Below are positions 26,553 to 34,273 of a stretch of 64,000 bases of DNA, piece by piece. This DNA comes from Niallia circulans (lineage in GTDB: Bacteria > Bacillota > Bacilli > Bacillales > Cytobacillaceae). The notes under the pieces are model-generated. The model saw only the letters and a program-made list of their open reading frames with translations. It was not told where the DNA came from and ran no database searches. Made by a program: the position numbers and the translations under genes. The first letter of the stretch is position 1, and each line of letters starts with the position of its first letter. The stretch covers positions 4,652,001 to 4,716,000 of the forward strand of contig NZ_CP026031.1 of NCBI RefSeq assembly GCF_003726095.1, given 5' to 3'.

Positions 26553-27650
26553 GTGAATGATAAAGAGATTTTTATTCTTCAGCTGATTAAAGAAAATCCC
26601 TTTGTTACTCAAAATGAAATAGCTGAGAAAATGGGCTTATCCCGTTCTGCGGTAGCAGGTTATATTTCTTCTTTAACAAAAGAAGGAAAACTACTAGGTA
26701 GAGCCTATGTGTTACCAAAAAAGAAAGAAGTTATTTGTATTGGAGGAGCCAATGTAGATCGTAAAGTTCAAGCAGAGGAGACCATTCAATACGGTACCTC
26801 TAATCCAGCCTCTACAAGTCAGTCTCCTGGCGGGGTAGCAAGAAATATTGCAGAGAATTTAGGGAGATTGGGACTCGAAACTTCTTTATTTACTATTGTG
26901 GGAGATGACCATGAAGGGGAATGGCTACTAGAGAATACCAAAAGCTATGCAGATATCACTCCTTCTCTTTTGTCTAATCTATATCGAACGGGGACCTATA
27001 CAGCTTTATTGGAATCTGATGGTGAACTTGCTGTTGCTTTAGCGGATATGTCTATATATGACACCATTGATAAAGATATAATCGATAAAAAGTGGGGGTA
27101 TATTGCAACATCAGAATTAGTTATTCTTGACACTAATTTTTCAGCAGAAGTATTGGAGCATATTATCATCAGATGCAGGCAAGAACAAATGGCATTGTGT
27201 ATTACACCTGTATCGGCACCAAAAGTACGAAAACTGCCCGAAGATTTGCATGGAGTTACTTGGTTGATTGCAAACAGAGATGAGGCAGAGGCATTAGCGG
27301 AGATGAAAATAAAAGAAGAGGGAGACTTCTTTAAAGCAGCCGAAATCATTCTCGAAAAAGGTGTTGAAAAAGTAGTTATAACGAGGGGAGATAAAGGCCT
27401 TATCTATTTTACAAAGCTAGGGGAAGCTGGTGTTATCTTACCTCCAGAAGCAGAAGTAGTCGATGTAACAGGTGCTGGCGATTCCCTTGTTTCAGGTATA
27501 ATGTATTCTCATATTAAAGGCCTAAACACGGAAGACGCTTGTAAAATCGGCATTACTTGCTCGAACATAACCCTTCAATCGAATCAAACAGTAAATCCAC
27601 TATTAAATAATAAAAAGTTACAAGAACTATTTGGAAAATACTTTCGCTAA
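26553..27650 (+). CDS. psuK: Pseudouridine kinase, PfkB family with N-terminal HTH
   Basis: A 365-aa PfkB-type kinase that phosphorylates pseudouridine at the 5' position. Residues 1-55 form a winged HTH ([35 protein letters not shown]); the kinase domain starts at [13 protein letters not shown] and has the PfkB motifs [17 protein letters not shown] and, with catalytic Asp, [13 protein letters not shown]. The following psuG gene fixes the substrate. ATG 26547 sits directly on the GGGGGAG sequence; GTG 26553 gives proper spacing and is preferred. The HTH may let the kinase act on its own promoter. Confidence 0.9.
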   Translation: MNDKEIFILQLIKENPFVTQNEIAEKMGLSRSAVAGYISSLTKEGKLLGRAYVLPKKKEVICIGGANVDRKVQAEETIQYGTSNPASTSQSPGGVARNIAENLGRLGLETSLFTIVGDDHEGEWLLENTKSYADITPSLLSNLYRTGTYTALLESDGELAVALADMSIYDTIDKDIIDKKWGYIATSELVILDTNFSAEVLEHIIIRCRQEQMALCITPVSAPKVRKLPEDLHGVTWLIANRDEAEALAEMKIKEEGDFFKAAEIILEKGVEKVVITRGDKGLIYFTKLGEAGVILPPEAEVVDVTGAGDSLVSGIMYSHIKGLNTEDACKIGITCSNITLQSNQTVNPLLNNKKLQELFGKYFR

Positions 27651-27664
27651 AAGGAGCATATAAC

Positions 27665-28576
27665 ATGAAAACAGAATGGCTAGAATTCTCAAAAGAAGTA
27701 TTAGAAGCAAAGAAAAATAATCTACCGATTGTAGCATTAGAATCAACTATCATTTCCCATGGTATGCCTTATCCTCAAAACGTGGAAACCGCTAAAGAAG
27801 TAGAAGATATTATTCGCAAAAATGGCGCAGTTCCTGCAACTATTGCGATAATAGAAGGAAAAATAAAGATTGGTTTATCAGAAGATGAAATTGAATTTTT
27901 AGCTAAAAGCGATAATATTGAGAAAGCAAGCAGACGTGATTTACCATATTTAATTGCTGGTAAAAAAAATGGGGCAACCACTGTAGCAGCTACCATGATT
28001 TGCGCAGAGCTTGCAGGAATTAAAGTGTTTGTAACTGGTGGAATTGGCGGTGTTCATAGAGAAGCAGAGCATACAATGGATATTTCTGCAGATTTACAAG
28101 AATTAGCTAAAACAAGCGTAGCGGTTGTTTGCGCAGGGGCTAAATCTATATTAGATATTGGATTAACGTTAGAATATCTTGAAACATATGGCGTTCCAGT
28201 TGTAGGATATGGAACAAAGTCTCTTCCAGCCTTCTATACAAGAACTAGTCCATTTGAAGTGAATTTCTCAGTAGAAAATCCAAAAGAAGCAGCTGACATG
28301 ATCCAAACAAAATGGGCATTAGGATTAGATGGCGGGGTAGTGATCGCTAATCCAATTCCAGAAAATGATGCTCTCGATGAAAAATACATTACAGATATTA
28401 TTGAAAAGGCACTTCAAGAAGCGAAAGAAAACCATATTACAGGTAAAAAAGTAACTCCATTCTTATTAAGTCGCGTAAAAGAATTAACAGAAGGAACAAG
28501 CCTAGTTGCTAATATTGCATTAGTCAAAAACAATGCAGAAGTGGGCTCAAGAATAGCAGTAGAGTTAAATAAATAA
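27665..28576 (+). CDS. psuG: Pseudouridine-5'-phosphate glycosidase
   Basis: A 303-aa enzyme splitting the C-C glycosidic bond of pseudouridine 5'-phosphate into uracil and ribose 5-phosphate (reversible). Family signatures are [65 protein letters not shown] and [17 protein letters not shown] is 9 bases before the ATG, and only 14 bases separate it from psuK: a two-gene pathway for RNA-derived pseudouridine. No dedicated transporter is next to it. Confidence 0.96.
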   Translation: MKTEWLEFSKEVLEAKKNNLPIVALESTIISHGMPYPQNVETAKEVEDIIRKNGAVPATIAIIEGKIKIGLSEDEIEFLAKSDNIEKASRRDLPYLIAGKKNGATTVAATMICAELAGIKVFVTGGIGGVHREAEHTMDISADLQELAKTSVAVVCAGAKSILDIGLTLEYLETYGVPVVGYGTKSLPAFYTRTSPFEVNFSVENPKEAADMIQTKWALGLDGGVVIANPIPENDALDEKYITDIIEKALQEAKENHITGKKVTPFLLSRVKELTEGTSLVANIALVKNNAEVGSRIAVELNK

Positions 28577-28581
28577 GAAAT

Positions 28582-28648
28582 AAGACTATTCGAAGTAAGA
28601 ATGTCGCTTTCCAAATCGGTAGTGCCATTCTCTTTGAATAGTCTTTTT
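28582..28648 (+). terminator. Terminator of psuKG
   Basis: AAGACTATTCGAAG pairs with CTTTGAATAGTCTT across a 35-nt loop; TTTTT follows. Confidence 0.8.
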
Positions 28649-28751
28649 AATGAAAAAATTTTATTAAAAAAACGAAACAGGAAGAGTACAGATAAACTCC
28701 AATAGAGGAAGCCAAGGAGACTTTAGAGTTGTCCCATTGAGAAAAATGAAC

Positions 28752-28766
28752 TTATGATAATCATAA
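28752..28766. promoter_or_regulatory. 7-1-7 inverted repeat of Fur/PerR type
   Basis: TTATGAT-A-ATCATAA is a perfect 7-1-7 dyad, close to the PerR (TTATAAT) and Fur (TGATAAT) half-sites. A TATAAT lies at 28805-28810. No plus-strand gene starts here, so the target is unclear. Confidence 0.35.
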
Positions 28767-28831
28767 CTATTTTTTGCTTATGTCCTATGCTTATGCGCGA
28801 TTGCTATAATAGAGTTAGCTTTTCCTTATTT

Positions 28832-29161
28832 CTAGTTCTCTTGTCTTTTTTTAAATTTAACATATTCAAGAATGCCAGCAAAATCTTCTTTTGTGATTCC
28901 TTCTTCAATTGCCTCTTCTACCAAACTCATCCAGTCTTCATCAATGCCTTCTATCACTGTGTGATTATTGTCTAGTAGTTCCTCCACATTTGTCTCAAGA
29001 GAGTGGGCAAGTTTCGTTAATACTTGAAGAGAGGGATTTTTTTGAATTCCTCTTTCAATATAACTTAAATAAGATTTGGAAACACCAGATTTGTCGGAAA
29101 GTTCATTAATAGAAAAGCCTTTTTTTATTCTTAATGTCTTTATTTTTGCTCCAACCAGCAT
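28832..29161 (-). CDS. SinR-like transcriptional regulator (paralogue)
   Basis: A 109-aa protein with an HTH_3 (XRE) domain at about 5-62 (IKTLRIKKGFSINELSDKSGVSKSYLSYIERGIQKNPSLQVLTKLA) and a C-terminal SinI-type dimerisation segment (DEDWMSLVEEAIEEGITKEDFAGILEYVKFKK). This is the SinR/SlrR architecture. AAGGAG precedes the ATG. It differs from the second, more SinR-like gene 1.5 kb away, and could act as the SlrR counterpart forming heterodimers with SinR or SinI; that role is an inference. Likely regulates matrix or autolysin genes. Confidence 0.88.
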   Translation of the reverse strand: MLVGAKIKTLRIKKGFSINELSDKSGVSKSYLSYIERGIQKNPSLQVLTKLAHSLETNVEELLDNNHTVIEGIDEDWMSLVEEAIEEGITKEDFAGILEYVKFKKRQEN

Positions 29162-29494
29162 AACAATTTTCTCCTTATCACCTAAAGAAATATAATTTCA
29201 TTATAACGAACGATAAAATGAATAGAAAATATGAAAAAGCTAGATAATAGGAGTTATTCTGAGGAAAAGAATGATAGTTGTTCGTTAAAAAGAAAAAACG
29301 GTTGTTTTTGGAATTTTAAAAAATGATAGTTTTGCACTATACTTATGGGAAAGTTCTTTAATAAGAACATTATTGTGTTTTATAACATTATAATCCTAAT
29401 TAAAAAGATACTAGGATGGATTTTCTTACTAAATCGTAGCAATTATTTTTCAGCATACAAACCTAAAAGGAAAAGGCAAAGGAAGAGGTGAAAA
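29162..29494. promoter_or_regulatory. Regulatory region between the SinR-like gene and the 69-aa gene
   Basis: Holds opposed TAACGAAC (near 29202) and GTTCGTTA (near 29280) half-sites and the dyad GTTCTTTAATAAGAAC at 29353-29368, which consists of two SinR-type half-sites (consensus GTTCTYT) facing each other. A TATAAT near 29390 may be a -10 box for the plus-strand gene. Confidence 0.45.
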
Positions 29495-29704
29495 ATGTAT
29501 AGAAAAAACTGTGACATATGCAATAGACCATCGTACAGTAGTAGTGAACGAGGCAGGTGGATTTGTCCTATATGCCAAAATGACTTAACGGAATATCCTT
29601 TTTTTGATGCAATTACATTTGAACAAATTCATATTAATTATTCTTTTAAAAAAGTGCTAAAAAGCTATCAAACACAATATTATGATAGAAGACAAGATAA
29701 GTAG
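29495..29704 (+). CDS. Small zinc-ribbon-like hypothetical protein, 69 aa
   Basis: Starts MYRKNCDICNRPSYSSSERGRWICPICQNDL: two CxxC pairs 16 residues apart, a probable single zinc site. The rest (TEYPFFDAITFEQIHINYSFKKVLKSY) is unrecognised. GGAAGAGGTG precedes the ATG. It stands between the two Sin regulators and downstream of a SinR-like operator, so it may belong to the Sin regulon; its function is unknown. Confidence 0.7.
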   Translation: MYRKNCDICNRPSYSSSERGRWICPICQNDLTEYPFFDAITFEQIHINYSFKKVLKSYQTQYYDRRQDK

Positions 29705-29863
29705 TGCTGCTGGCATTAGAGAAATCTGTAAATAATGCATAAGTATGATTAATTCGATAAGATTCGCTGGAATCAACATATTTTGTAGAAACAACGAGAA
29801 ATATTTTAGTAATTTGTCCTAATTTTATGACAAATTACTGCATCATTTCATGAGGAAAAGCGA

Positions 29864-29869
29864 TATAAT
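29864..29869 (+). promoter_or_regulatory. -10 box of the riboswitch-sinI transcript
   Basis: TATAAT about 40 bases upstream of the aptamer; the -35 region is poor (TGCATC-like). Confidence 0.5.
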
Positions 29870-29904
29870 GGGAAAACAGTAAAGAATACGAGAAAAGGTA
29901 AATG

Positions 29905-30010
29905 TAAAAGGCAAACCAATACGAAAGTTTGGGACGCAAAGTCACGGATCTAATGTCTTAAAACAATGATGGCCGGACTGCCAAAATACAAATGTATTTT
30001 TGGGAGGGAA
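29905..30010 (+). ncRNA. Cyclic-di-GMP-I (GEMM-I) riboswitch upstream of sinI
   Basis: The aptamer runs from AGGCAAACC (29909) to GGACTGCC (29982). Diagnostic parts are GGCAAACC, a hairpin with GAAA tetraloop (CCAATAC-GAAA-GTTTGG), GGGACGCAAAG, then a second arm ending in GATGGCCGG, and P1 closed by GGCA with TGCC. Downstream, CCAAAATAC (29981-29989) can pair with GTATTTTTGG (29994-30003), which takes the first Gs of the GGGAGGG ribosome site. The two Cs used there also belong to P1, so ligand binding and the sequestering hairpin exclude each other. This predicts translation of sinI when c-di-GMP is bound; an ON switch is an inference. Confidence 0.88.
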
Positions 30011-30017
30011 GAATTAA

Positions 30018-30167
30018 GTGATTAATAGTCAACTTTTTACCGAGGAATTGGATTCAGAATGGATTCAATTAATTAATGAAGCCAAAAATATTGGAATGAA
30101 TTTGCAAGAAGTAAGAGAATTTTTGCGAAGTGAGAAGGATTACTTAATTCAAGAAAATCCGAAATAA
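30018..30167 (+). CDS. sinI: SinI, antagonist of SinR
   Basis: A 49-aa protein that fits the SinI anti-repressor: the core reads ELDSEWIQLINEAKNIGMNLQEVREFL, the hydrophobic helix-turn-helix hook by which SinI displaces the SinR dimer; it is clearly related to the C-terminal segment of the adjacent sinR (LDSEWLKIVKEAMDSGVSKKEFREFL). GTG 30018 follows GGGAGGG by 8 bases. It is expressed behind a c-di-GMP riboswitch and converges on sinR, whereas in B. subtilis sinI lies directly upstream of sinR in one operon. Confidence 0.9.
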   Translation: MINSQLFTEELDSEWIQLINEAKNIGMNLQEVREFLRSEKDYLIQENPK

Positions 30168-30208
30168 ACATTTGTATATAGAAAATGATTGTCCAAAAAT
30201 GGACAAAA

Positions 30209-30285
30209 AAGGTATCTCTACATTGAATTTTTTCACAATAATGGAATTATATTGTGAGGCATTCAATGTAGATAACTCTTTTGTA
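30209..30285. terminator. Bidirectional hairpin between sinI and sinR
   Basis: Outer stem CTACATTGAA/TTCAATGTAG encloses an inner stem TCACAATA/TATTGTGA. It lies between the convergent stops; T-rich flanks are present but imperfect. Confidence 0.65.
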
Positions 30286-30332
30286 ATGGAAAAATTTAAT
30301 AACCTATTTTAGCCATATAAGTGGAAAACGTA

Positions 30333-30656
30333 TTATTTTTTTTGTTCCAGTCTCCATCTGTTAAATTCCAAAAATTCACGAAATTCTTTTTTGGATACTC
30401 CAGAATCCATTGCCTCTTTTACAATTTTTAACCATTCAGAATCTAACTCATCCTTATTCTGTTGATCATTGATTAAATGATCGACTGGTATATTGAAAAC
30501 AGCTGCTATTTTTTCTAAAAACTGAATCGATGGATTGGATTGTAAATTTCTTTCCAAGGAACTTAAATAAGATTTTGCAACTCCGGCTTGTTCAGCTAAT
30601 TCTGACAAGGACATTCTCTTCTCTAAACGTAGCTGTTTTACACGATCCCCAATCAT
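30333..30656 (-). CDS. sinR: SinR, master regulator of biofilm formation
   Basis: A 107-aa repressor with an N-terminal HTH_3 domain (MIGDRVKQLRLEKRMSLSELAEQAGVAKSYLSSLERNLQSNPSIQFLEKIAAV) and a C-terminal dimer domain (DSEWLKIVKEAMDSGVSKKEFREFLEFNRWR) that closely match B. subtilis SinR. The frame opens at GTG 30674, but the ATG at 30656 gives the standard MIG N-terminus. SinR represses matrix operons and is inhibited by SinI. A dyad AAAGAAC-GAATT-GTTCTAT in the upstream region suggests autoregulation. Confidence 0.93.
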   Translation of the reverse strand: MIGDRVKQLRLEKRMSLSELAEQAGVAKSYLSSLERNLQSNPSIQFLEKIAAVFNIPVDHLINDQQNKDELDSEWLKIVKEAMDSGVSKKEFREFLEFNRWRLEQKK

Positions 30657-30726
30657 ACGCTCACTCACTTTCACTCTTTACGGTATGTATATTTATGATA
30701 GCATTTATAGATAAAAAGTTCCATAT

Positions 30727-30745
30727 AAAGAACGAATTGTTCTAT
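30727..30745 (-). promoter_or_regulatory. Candidate SinR operator upstream of sinR
   Basis: Two facing half-sites, AAAGAAC (30727-30733) and GTTCTAT (30739-30745), match GTTCTYT well, separated by 5 bases. Confidence 0.45.
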
Positions 30746-30877
30746 CCATTATGCTTATAAACCATTGATGTAAAAGACTATTTTAAAAGTATGTTCACAA
30801 TATTGAAATATATCTTATAGTGTTTACCCTTTTCTACATACACTGAAACATTTTTTTATTTATTTTTCAATCCTTTT

Positions 30878-30906
30878 TAGACAATTTGTCTGAAAAAGAG
30901 TAGAAT
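30878..30906 (+). promoter_or_regulatory. treR promoter with overlapping operator
   Basis: TAGACA (30878-30883), 17 bp, TAGAAT (30901-30906). The dyad AGACAA-T-TTGTCT at 30879-30891 overlaps the -35 and could be the site of autoregulation by TreR. Confidence 0.55.
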
Positions 30907-30940
30907 GGTAACGAATAATTTGAAAATGTTGGTGAATTTC

Positions 30941-31657
30941 ATGTTGAATAAATATTATATGATATTCGAGGAACTTGAGGCTGCGATCAGAAATGGAAAG
31001 TATCCACCTGATACTATTTTGCCATCTGAAAATGAATTAGCTGAGCAGTATAACACATCTAGAGAAACGATCCGTAAGGCTTTAAATATTTTATCGCAAA
31101 AAGGATATATTCAAAAGCTCAGAGGAAAAGGCTCCTTAGTACTTGATTTAGAAAAACTTCAATTTCCGATTTCTGGGCTAGTTAGCTTTAAGGAATTGGC
31201 GGATAAAATGGGACATTCCTCTGTAACAATTATTGAGAGCTTTACGAATAAACAACCATCTTCTCTTTTGCAAAAGGAAATGCAGTTAAACAAGGACGAT
31301 TCTATCTGGGAAGTGTTTCGTGTAAGAGAAATTAATCAAGAACGGATCATTTTAGATAAGGATTATATTGTCGAAAAATATGTTCCGGGATTAACAGAGG
31401 AAATATGTAAAAACTCTATTTTTGACTATATTGAGAAAGAGTTAAATTTAAAAATTAGCTTTGCGAAAAAAGAATTTACGGTAGAAGAGCCTACAGAAGA
31501 AGACTATAATCTATTAGATTTAGAAGGATTTCATTCGATCGTAGTAGTGAAAAACTACATTTATTTTGAAAATGCTACTTTATTTCAATTTACTGAGTCG
31601 CGACATCGACCAGATAAATTTCGATTTGTTGATTTTGCAAGAAGAAACGAAGCGTGA
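30941..31657 (+). CDS. treR: Trehalose operon repressor TreR (GntR/HutC family)
   Basis: A 238-aa regulator with N-terminal GntR winged helix (PPDTILPSENELAEQYNTSRETIRKALNILSQKGYIQKLRGKGS) and a C-terminal UTRA effector domain. The stretches FPISGLVSFKELADKMG, ILDKDYIVEKYVPGLTEEICKNSIFDYIEKEL and FQFTESRHRPDKFRFVDFARR are near-identical to B. subtilis TreR, which binds trehalose 6-phosphate. The frame extends to ATG 30905, but that ATG overlaps the -10 box; ATG 30941 is preferred. The trehalose PTS and hydrolase genes are not adjacent on either side, unlike B. subtilis treP-treA-treR. Confidence 0.92.
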   Translation: MLNKYYMIFEELEAAIRNGKYPPDTILPSENELAEQYNTSRETIRKALNILSQKGYIQKLRGKGSLVLDLEKLQFPISGLVSFKELADKMGHSSVTIIESFTNKQPSSLLQKEMQLNKDDSIWEVFRVREINQERIILDKDYIVEKYVPGLTEEICKNSIFDYIEKELNLKISFAKKEFTVEEPTEEDYNLLDLEGFHSIVVVKNYIYFENATLFQFTESRHRPDKFRFVDFARRNEA

Positions 31658-31674
31658 AAAAATGGTCCTAGCAT

Positions 31675-31699
31675 GTTTTATTTTCATTCTATGGGGAAC
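31675..31699 (+). promoter_or_regulatory. SigB-like promoter of yfkM
   Basis: GTTTTA (31675-31680), 13 bp, GGGAAC (31694-31699). YfkM of B. subtilis is a known general stress protein. Confidence 0.55.
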
Positions 31700-31735
31700 G
31701 TTACTTATAGAAAATAGGAAAAGGAGATGCTATAT

Positions 31736-32254
31736 ATGAGTAAAAGAATTGCTACTTTAATTACTGATATGTTTGAGGACTCTGAGTACACAGAACCAGC
31801 TAAGGCTTATAAAGAAGCTGGGCACGAAGTTGTAACAATTGAACTAGAAGCTGGTAAAACGGTGGAAGGAAAACAAAAAGAAGCCTCAGTGACAATTGAT
31901 AAAGGAATAGATGAAGTTTCCCCTGATGAATTTGATGCCTTATTCATACCAGGAGGATTTTCTCCTGACCAGCTTCGTGTCGATGATCGAGTTGTGGCTT
32001 TTACAAAAGCGTTTATGGATGAAAAAAAACCTGTTTTTGCAATCTGTCATGGACCGCAGCTCCTCATTACTGCTAAAGCGCTAGAAGGTAGAAATGCTAC
32101 TGGCTACAAATCAATCAAAGTGGACATGGAATACGCAGGTGTTACTTTTAAGGATGAAGAGGTAGTCGTATGTGGGGACCAATTAGTAACAAGCAGAACG
32201 CCAAAAGATATCCCTGCCTTTAATCGTGAATCGTTAAAGCTTTTAAATAAATAA
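31736..32254 (+). CDS. yfkM: DJ-1/PfpI family general stress protein (YfkM-like)
   Basis: A 172-aa class I glutamine amidotransferase-like protein of the DJ-1/PfpI superfamily. The nucleophile elbow is FAICHGPQLL with Cys and His, and the glycine-rich FIPGGFSPDQLR and EDSEYTEPAKAYKEAGHEV segments match the YraA/YfkM subgroup, implicated in repair or degradation of carbonyl-damaged molecules. The start is ATG 31736, 9 bases from AAGGAG; ATG 31727 touches that site. Its position after treR follows B. subtilis. Confidence 0.9.
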   Translation: MSKRIATLITDMFEDSEYTEPAKAYKEAGHEVVTIELEAGKTVEGKQKEASVTIDKGIDEVSPDEFDALFIPGGFSPDQLRVDDRVVAFTKAFMDEKKPVFAICHGPQLLITAKALEGRNATGYKSIKVDMEYAGVTFKDEEVVVCGDQLVTSRTPKDIPAFNRESLKLLNK

Positions 32255-32271
32255 AGAAATATAAATAATGG

Positions 32272-32356
32272 AAAGAGTCTGTACCTACACAGATTTATGG
32301 TAAGGGGAATATAATCTTTTTATCATGAGTTGCAGTAGGTATAGGCTCTTTTTTTG
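32272..32356 (+). terminator. Terminator of yfkM
   Basis: AAAGAGTCTGTACCTAC pairs (with G-U) with GTAGGTATAGGCTCTTT, then a T run; the loop is about 45 nt long. Confidence 0.8.
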
Positions 32357-32515
32357 TGTTAATCTTAAGAAGAGAATAGTTGTTTTTTTTGCTGCAATCA
32401 ACTCATAATGTTAAGATAGCATACTTAATGAACCGCTAATATAAAAAGAGGAATAGACAAAATTCTATTTGTGTTCATTCTTAGCGGTAACTTTAGATAG
32501 GAAGAAGGCTTGGAC

Positions 32516-33268
32516 ATGATTGTATTAAAATCAAAACGAGAAATTGAACAAATGAAGAAGGCTGGTGAGATTCTAGTTGGTTGTCATAAAATGATTGCCA
32601 AGATGATTAAACCAGGTATTACTACTTTGGAAATTGATCAAAAGGTGGAAGCTTATTTAGCAGAAATGGGAGCGACTCCCGAACAAAAAGGATACCGAGA
32701 TTATCCATATGCAACTTGTGCTAGTATAAATGATGAAATTTGTCACGGTTTCCCAAGAAATGAGCCTCTAAAAAAGGGAGATATCGTAACCATTGACATG
32801 GTTGTTAATTATAATGGAGCATTGGCTGATTCTGCATGGACATATGCAGTTGGAGAAGTATCAGCTGAATTGCAAAAACTGATGGATGTTACAAAAAAAG
32901 CCCTCTATATAGGTATTGAACAGGCGAAGGTTGGCAATCGCATCGGGGATATTGGATTCGCTATTCAACAATATGTGGAAGAACACGGTTTTTCTGTTGT
33001 GAGAGATTTTATCGGACATGGCATTGGAAAAGTAATACATGAAAAACCAGAAGTACCTCATTTTGGTTTAGCTGGTAAAGGGCCACGTATCAAAGAAGGA
33101 ATGGTATTTACAATTGAGCCAATGGTCAATATGGGTGATTATAAAATGAAAATGGATAATAATGGATGGACAGCGAGAACGATAGATGGGAAGCACTCAG
33201 CACAATATGAGCATACCATTGCCATCACAAAAGAAGGTCCTGTTATTCTTACAGATCAAGATGCTTAA
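32516..33268 (+). CDS. map: Methionine aminopeptidase, type I (YflG/MapB-like)
   Basis: A 250-aa metalloprotease that removes the initiator methionine. The five metal ligands of the pita-bread fold are visible: Asp in VTIDMVVNYNG, Asp in ALADSAWTY, His in DFIGHGIGKVIHE, Glu in FTIEPMVNMG and Glu in AQYEHTIAI. The substrate pocket has the CHGFP motif. ATG 32516 (MIVLKSKREIEQM) is preferred to the TTG at 32510. It is a second MetAP in addition to the one normally beside secY, similar to B. subtilis YflG. Confidence 0.93.
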   Translation: MIVLKSKREIEQMKKAGEILVGCHKMIAKMIKPGITTLEIDQKVEAYLAEMGATPEQKGYRDYPYATCASINDEICHGFPRNEPLKKGDIVTIDMVVNYNGALADSAWTYAVGEVSAELQKLMDVTKKALYIGIEQAKVGNRIGDIGFAIQQYVEEHGFSVVRDFIGHGIGKVIHEKPEVPHFGLAGKGPRIKEGMVFTIEPMVNMGDYKMKMDNNGWTARTIDGKHSAQYEHTIAITKEGPVILTDQDA

Positions 33269-33297
33269 GGGGATATTTTGTCGATCTTATGGCATTT

Positions 33298-33333
33298 AAA
33301 AAAATCAGTGGGCATCCACCCACTGATTTTTTT
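33298..33333. terminator. Bidirectional terminator between map and yfkK
   Basis: AAAAAAATCAGTGG/CCACTGATTTTTTT with tracts on both strands. Confidence 0.95.
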
Positions 33334-33341
33334 AAATCAAG

Positions 33342-33566
33342 TTATTGTTTTCGCAAGTTTCCAAGCTCTTCAGCGAGTGCCTGCATTTCATTTGGACTAA
33401 AGGAGTCTCGTTTCATCACATGATCATAAATTTCTTTAATGTCATCATATAGATCTTCATCAAAATGGGTGGATTTAATGGCACCTATGTTTAATACTTT
33501 TAATTTTTCTTTTATCTTTTCAATCATGAAATTCACATTTTCTGTTGTTTTATTATCTAAATTCAT
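33342..33566 (-). CDS. yfkK: DUF1128/UPF0435 protein YfkK
   Basis: A 74-aa mostly helical protein with the conserved TENVNFMIEKIKEKLKVLNIGAIKSTHF and KRDSFSPNEMQALAEELGNLRK, which define UPF0435 (YfkK). GGGGAAAGG lies 5 bases ahead of the ATG. Function unknown. It is divergent from yfkJ, exactly as in B. subtilis. Confidence 0.9.
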   Translation of the reverse strand: MNLDNKTTENVNFMIEKIKEKLKVLNIGAIKSTHFDEDLYDDIKEIYDHVMKRDSFSPNEMQALAEELGNLRKQ

Positions 33567-33719
33567 ACCTTTCCCCTTTCTTGGACAATAAAGTTGTTCT
33601 ATTCATCTTTTCATGCAAACATAGAAATGTCAATATAGAGGTATATGATTAAATAAAGTGCTTTTTGCGAACTGGTAAGTAAAAAAAGTATGTAAATAGA
33701 AAAATGGAGGAAAATAAAA

Positions 33720-34193
33720 ATGAAAATACGTGTTTTATTTATTTGCTTAGGAAATATTTGTCGTTCGCCTATGGCGGAGGCGGTATTCCGTGACCTAGTC
33801 GAAAAGGAAGGATTGCAGAAGACTATTATTTGTGATTCTGCCGGAACTGGCGGATGGCATACTGGAAATCCGCCTCACCAGGGAACAAGAGATATTCTTA
33901 AAGTAAATAAAATCAAGGATGCAGGTATTTTTGCCCGTCAATTGGCGGATAAGGATTTAGAAGAATTTGATTATCTAATTGCAATGGATAACAGTAATAT
34001 AGCGAATATCAAAAAGCTTAATGAAATGTTAGTCGGCACAAAAGTCCGTTTATTAATGGATTATACAGACCATGCTGCGGGAAAGGAAGTACCAGACCCA
34101 TATTATACCGGCAATTTTGAAGAGGTGTTTGCCTTAGTGAAGGATGGCTGTGAAGGTCTGTTACGAGAGATTAAACAAAAATATTCCTTATAG
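33720..34193 (+). CDS. yfkJ: Low-molecular-weight protein tyrosine phosphatase YfkJ
   Basis: A 157-aa phosphatase. The P-loop is CLGNICRS (Cys9 nucleophile, Arg15), and the general-acid Asp lies in VPDPYYTGNFEEVF. YfkJ of B. subtilis dephosphorylates phosphotyrosine and phosphoarginine substrates and contributes to ethanol or stress resistance. AATGGAGG is 7 bases before the ATG. First gene of the yfkJ-yfkI-yfkH group. Confidence 0.95.
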   Translation: MKIRVLFICLGNICRSPMAEAVFRDLVEKEGLQKTIICDSAGTGGWHTGNPPHQGTRDILKVNKIKDAGIFARQLADKDLEEFDYLIAMDNSNIANIKKLNEMLVGTKVRLLMDYTDHAAGKEVPDPYYTGNFEEVFALVKDGCEGLLREIKQKYSL

Positions 34194-34273
34194 GCAATAA
34201 GAGCCATCCTTCAAGCCTGTTTTAGAAATGGTGCTGTAATAGCCAAAATAACTAATTTGGAGAGGTGGCAGGG

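Noticed and set aside
28754..28975. 73-residue plus-strand frame over the SinR-like gene
   Set aside because: It is antisense to the well-supported HTH gene and rich in Phe, Cys, Ile as expected for a shadow.
30190..30205. TTGTCC-AAAAAT-GGACAA as a terminator of sinI
   Set aside because: The stem is short and the A run after it is on the wrong strand for sinI; the larger hairpin at 30209-30285 is the better candidate.
30905..30940. Longer N-terminus for TreR
   Set aside because: The ATG at 30905 overlaps the predicted -10 box, and TreR homologues begin near residue 13 of that frame.
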